Assembly (NCBI GenBank): GCA_949744505.1
Contig: CATJXY010000050.1
Span: 1 to 64,000 of the forward strand
Length of the DNA stretch: 64,000 bases
Source of the DNA: an uncultured Erysipelotrichaceae bacterium
GTDB lineage: Bacteria; Bacillota_I; Bacilli_A; Erysipelotrichales; Erysipelotrichaceae
Direction: 5' to 3'
Shown: positions 61,098 to 64,000 of the stretch, in pieces
Layout of the letters: every line of letters starts with the position of its first letter
Position numbering within the stretch: the first letter of the stretch is position 1
Program-made: the position numbers and the translations under genes
Notes under the pieces: generated by a model
Databases searched by the model: none
What the model saw: only the letters and a program-made list of their open reading frames with translations
What the model was told of the DNA's origin: nothing

Positions 61098-61787
61098 ATG
61101 AGACACATAAAAAAAATCAATATTTTATTAAGTGGAATTTTATTACTTTATTTGTTTATAGGATTCTATACAAAAAAATATGGAGTTCCTATAAAATGGT
61201 TATATTGGAATCTTTTCTTAGCAATTATTCCATTTTATCTTGCTTTAATTGCTTTGCTTTTATCTAAGATAAAATATCTCAAATATATCATTGTTCCTAT
61301 ATTACTATTAGGATGGCTCTTATTTTTACCAAATTCTTTTTACTTGTTAACAGATCTTATACATCTGGATGCTTCTCATCTTGTAATTGATACTTCAATT
61401 GGACTGTATTCTTCAGATTTATCACAATGGGTTCGAATGCTTTATATTGCAACAGGAATACTAATAGGAGTTTTCTTAGGATTATATTCAACTTATATAA
61501 TTCACTTAATTATAGTTCCGGAAAAATCACATCGTTTTTGGACAGGATGCTATTTAACGATTATTAGTTCTTTAGTTGGATATGGAGTATATATAGGACG
61601 ATTTTTACGATTAAATACATGGGATATTCTTCATCCGAGAAGTCTTTTTCAAACCTTAATCATTAATTTTGACAAATTTACGATTAAATTTTCGTTTATA
61701 ATTGCTTTTATTTTCTTCATAAGTTATTTAGTAATTTCTTTTATGCTAGAAAATTCATTATTTAAAGCATCAAAAAAATCCTCATAA
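61098..61787 (+). CDS. DUF1361 integral membrane protein
   Basis: A 229-residue membrane protein with about six hydrophobic segments and the DUF1361 features LFLPNSFYLLTDLIHL and GRFLRLNTWDI. No function is established for the family. GGAG precedes the ATG. It converges on pgi over a shared terminator. Confidence 0.85.
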   Translation: MRHIKKINILLSGILLLYLFIGFYTKKYGVPIKWLYWNLFLAIIPFYLALIALLLSKIKYLKYIIVPILLLGWLLFLPNSFYLLTDLIHLDASHLVIDTSIGLYSSDLSQWVRMLYIATGILIGVFLGLYSTYIIHLIIVPEKSHRFWTGCYLTIISSLVGYGVYIGRFLRLNTWDILHPRSLFQTLIINFDKFTIKFSFIIAFIFFISYLVISFMLENSLFKASKKSS

Positions 61788-61799
61788 GAGGATTTTTTA
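61773..61799. terminator. Bidirectional terminator between DUF1361 and pgi
   Basis: AAAAAATCCTC/GAGGATTTTTT around ATAA, overlapping both stop codons. Confidence 0.9.
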
Positions 61800-63077
61800 A
61801 TAACCTTTCTTACCTAACAAGTGGAACATGTTTTTCTTATAAACTTCCACACCAGGCTGATTAAACGGATTAATATTAAGCATATAACAAGTCATTGCAC
61901 ATGAAATAAAGAAGAAATAACACATATAGCCGAATGTTCTTGAAGAACAATCAGGTAATGTAATCATTAAATTTGGTACTCCACCTGTTTCTTCATGGGC
62001 TTGTAAAGTACCTTGACAAGCCATTTTGTTTACCCAATCCAAGCTCTTTCCTTCTAAATAATTCAAGCCATCTAAATCGGCTTCATCATGAGGAACAATA
62101 CCGTCTATCATTGGCTTTTCTACAAGAAGCAATGTTTCATATAAAACTTTATTTCCTTCTTGAATAAACTGTCCTAATGAATGAAGATCGGTCGAGAAAG
62201 TTGCGGAATCAGGAAGAATTCCTTTTCCTTCTTTTCCTTCTGATTCACCGAATAATTGCTTCCACCATTCAGCAGTCATACTTAATGATGGCTCATATGT
62301 CACAAGCATCTCTACATTATAGCCTTTATTTTGTAACATACGTCTTGCGATAGCATAACGATACGCTTGATTTGTTAAGATATCATCAGAATTCAAATCT
62401 TGATATGCTTGTTTATAACCGGCCATCATTTCATCAATATCAACTCCTGCAATAGCCAAAGGTAAAAGTCCAACCGGTGTGATAACACTATATCGTCCAC
62501 CGATATCATCAGGAATAACAAATGTTTCATATCCTTCAATGGTTGCAAGCTCTTTCAAAGTACCACGTGCTTTATCGGTTGTCGCAATAATTCTTTCACG
62601 ACACTCTTCTTTACCATACTTATTTTCCATAAACTCTTTAAACATTCTAAATGCAATAGCCGTCTCAGTAGTTGTTCCTGATTTAGAAATTACATTCATT
62701 ACAACACTTTTGTTTTCAATATGTTTCAACACTTGTAAATGGTATGTACTGGAAAAAGTATTTCCGATAAAGATTACTTCTGTCTTACTGTCACTGTATA
62801 ATCCTTGAATTGCTTCTAAGGCAGCACGAGCACCGAGATAAGATCCACCAATACCGCAAACCAATAAAACTTCGGCTTTATTGCGGACTTTAGCAGCAAC
62901 TTTTTTCATTCTCTCAAACTCTTCTTTATCATAAGTTTCTGCCCAATTTACCCAACCAAGGAAATCATTTCCGGCACCTGTTTTCTCATGAATCATTTTG
63001 TGAATTCGTGATACTTCATACTGATAATCATTAAAATCTTCTGTTAAAAATGCATGGTCTGTATTTAATTTAATCAT
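61797..63077 (-). CDS. pgi: Glucose-6-phosphate isomerase
   Basis: A 426-residue glycolytic enzyme that interconverts glucose-6-phosphate and fructose-6-phosphate; it is of the short Gram-positive/Bacillus type. GIGGSYLGARAALEA, VISKSGTTTETAIAFRMF and the C-terminal QPGVEVYKKNMFHLLG hold the active-site residues. The start at 63077 has AGGAGAC upstream and overlaps the stop of the S1 gene (ATGA). Confidence 0.96.
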   Translation of the reverse strand: MIKLNTDHAFLTEDFNDYQYEVSRIHKMIHEKTGAGNDFLGWVNWAETYDKEEFERMKKVAAKVRNKAEVLLVCGIGGSYLGARAALEAIQGLYSDSKTEVIFIGNTFSSTYHLQVLKHIENKSVVMNVISKSGTTTETAIAFRMFKEFMENKYGKEECRERIIATTDKARGTLKELATIEGYETFVIPDDIGGRYSVITPVGLLPLAIAGVDIDEMMAGYKQAYQDLNSDDILTNQAYRYAIARRMLQNKGYNVEMLVTYEPSLSMTAEWWKQLFGESEGKEGKGILPDSATFSTDLHSLGQFIQEGNKVLYETLLLVEKPMIDGIVPHDEADLDGLNYLEGKSLDWVNKMACQGTLQAHEETGGVPNLMITLPDCSSRTFGYMCYFFFISCAMTCYMLNINPFNQPGVEVYKKNMFHLLGKKGY

Positions 63078-63433
63078 ATGTTGTCTCCTTTTTTTGCTTT
63101 TTCTATCCATTGATCCATTGAGTCCTGGATTGATTTAAACCCTAATTTCATCTCAGGTAAATAATCAATTTTTTTTCTCTTATCTGATCTTCGAGAGCGA
63201 TTTTGACATGCCTTCAATGAAAGCCGACATTGATGATTTTTTTCATCAATATCTAATACTTTCACTTGAACTACATCCGCAATGTGAATAAAATTTTCCA
63301 CATCTTTTACAAATCCATCCGATATTTCAGATATATGAATCAATCCGGTCCAATCCTCTTCTAACAAAACAAAAGCCCCATAGGGCTGTATACCGGTAAT
63401 TTTACCTGTTGTAATTTGTCCTATATTAATCAT
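63074..63433 (-). CDS. S1 RNA-binding domain protein (CvfD/YugI-like)
   Basis: A 119-residue protein with one S1 domain (about 1-75: GQITTGKITGIQPYGAFVLLEE, GLIHISEISDGFVKDV, VKVLDIDEKNHQCRLSLK) and a basic tail (NRSRRSDKRKK). In other Firmicutes such proteins (CvfD, general stress protein 13) affect ribosome-associated RNA regulation. It is translated with pgi. Confidence 0.85.
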   Translation of the reverse strand: MINIGQITTGKITGIQPYGAFVLLEEDWTGLIHISEISDGFVKDVENFIHIADVVQVKVLDIDEKNHQCRLSLKACQNRSRRSDKRKKIDYLPEMKLGFKSIQDSMDQWIEKAKKGDNI

Positions 63434-63458
63434 GGATCAGCCTCCAAACTAATTATAT

Positions 63459-63487
63459 TATAACACATCTTTAAAATTTGTGTTATA
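63459..63487. promoter_or_regulatory. Palindromic divergent promoter region
   Basis: TATAACACA and TGTGTTATA, 11 bp apart, are exact inverted repeats that embed a -10 for each direction (TATAAT minus at 63456-63461; TATACT plus at 63484-63489). Confidence 0.6.
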
Positions 63488-63514
63488 CTAATTAACGAAG
63501 GAGAGAGTTCTATT

Positions 63515-63976
63515 ATGTACCATTCGTTTTGGCCACTGATTGCTGCTGTAATTGCTAACTTAGCGGCTCAGGGATTAAAACCTTTCTATTCCTTCCTGAC
63601 TACACGTAAATGGGATTTTTCCTTAGTCTTTTCAAGTGGTGGATTTCCCAGTTCCCATTCATCTATGGTTTCTGCATTGACATTAATTGTCGGTCTTGAA
63701 GAAGGACTTGACTCTTCTGTTTTTGCGATTGCATTTATTGTAATGTTGATCATCATTTATGATGCGGCCAATGTTCGTTATTATGCTGGGAAAAATATTC
63801 AGATTACCCAGCAGTTAATACAGGATATTCAGGAATTAACACAAACAAAACTAAGCGACCCAATTTATTCGGCTAAAGTTAAACAAGTACTGGGTCATCG
63901 ATGGATTGAGGTTTTTGGCGGAATAGCTCATGGTTTAGTCGTTGGTGGAATTATTTATTATTTATTTATATTATGA
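63515..63976 (+). CDS. YuiD-like divergent PAP2 (DUF212) membrane protein
   Basis: A 153-residue membrane protein of the acid phosphatase/VPO-related YuiD family. SGGFPSSHSSMVSAL and VIYDAANVRYYAGK-like IIIYDAANVRYYAG are the typical motifs. Several membrane segments are present. AAGGAG precedes the ATG. Function not established. Confidence 0.87.
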   Translation: MYHSFWPLIAAVIANLAAQGLKPFYSFLTTRKWDFSLVFSSGGFPSSHSSMVSALTLIVGLEEGLDSSVFAIAFIVMLIIIYDAANVRYYAGKNIQITQQLIQDIQELTQTKLSDPIYSAKVKQVLGHRWIEVFGGIAHGLVVGGIIYYLFIL

Positions 63977-63986
63977 GAGGTAATTT

Positions 63987-64000
63987 ATGGAGAATATGAA
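63987..64000 (+). CDS. Start of a further gene, cut by the window end
   Basis: GAGAGG lies a few bases before ATG at 63987, which follows the YuiD-like stop by 11 bp. Only four codons (MENM) are inside the window, so the product is unknown. Confidence 0.5.

Overview
The window is a 64 kb piece of a low-GC (AT-rich) Bacillota chromosome, tightly packed with mostly minus-strand operons. Clues to the organism are an hrcA-grpE-dnaK-dnaJ operon with CIRCE operators and clpB under its own CIRCE, the Gram-positive yqeH-yqeI-yqeK-rsfS-yqeM gene order, pyruvate:ferredoxin oxidoreductase (anaerobic energy metabolism), PyrR, a YhaM-type exoribonuclease, and strong Shine-Dalgarno sites with TTGACA/TATAAT-type promoters at 17 bp spacing. 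I infer an anaerobic member of the Erysipelotrichia or a close relative. This is an inference from gene content, not a demonstrated placement.

Layout. 1-360: a tRNA cluster (partial tRNA, Met, Pro, Arg) on the minus strand with a good promoter. 454-7825: the heat-shock regulon, hrcA-grpE-dnaK-dnaJ and then clpB; three CIRCE elements are visible, two of them flanking a consensus hrcA promoter. 7846-12970: a glycolipid-type operon (two GT4 glycosyltransferases around a flippase-like membrane protein), in which the second glycosyltransferase is fused to a RecX-like domain, followed by yhaM. 13034-16655: PFOR. 16797-20901: an M42 aminopeptidase, pyrR, a uridine-kinase-like protein and uridine phosphorylase (pyrimidine salvage). 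21027-24106: tRNA-Trp and a secreted/surface protein locus behind a long attenuated leader. 24483-27318: a lipoprotein and a Na/Pi cotransporter. 27362-29539: two related signalling proteins with GGDEF-type domains. 29691-35082: an AAA/CYTH-like NTPase, an NlpC/P60-like protein, and a pair of ABC exporter genes, one interrupted by an in-frame stop. 35083-38447: a MoxR-DUF58-DUF4129 operon. 38502-43098: the ribosome-assembly/YqeH operon ending in mtnN and a TMEM64-type membrane protein. 43158-51781: an FAD-dependent dehydrogenase, a TIR-TPR-DUF6273 protein, an EF-G-like GTPase, an ankyrin protein, a small unannotated peptide gene and two peptidoglycan-binding proteins. 51800-57332: a YgjP-like metallopeptidase, DegV, tRNA-His, a dCMP deaminase-like protein and an SF1 helicase with a C-terminal nuclease domain. 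57347-64000: a two-component system, an M23 peptidase, a DUF1361 protein, pgi with an S1-domain protein, a YuiD-like membrane protein and the start of one more gene.

Points that stand out: (1) the glycosyltransferase-RecX fusion; (2) a 33-codon gene at 50204-50305 with its own promoter, ribosome binding site, operator-like repeat and terminator; (3) a roughly 220-nt leader with three successive intrinsic terminators and a 5-codon ORF ahead of the secreted proteins; (4) a TIR protein with a zinc ribbon and a transmembrane segment; (5) one TAA codon that splits an otherwise intact ABC exporter; (6) several long operator-like palindromes. I saw no CRISPR array, rRNA, phage module or complete insertion sequence.
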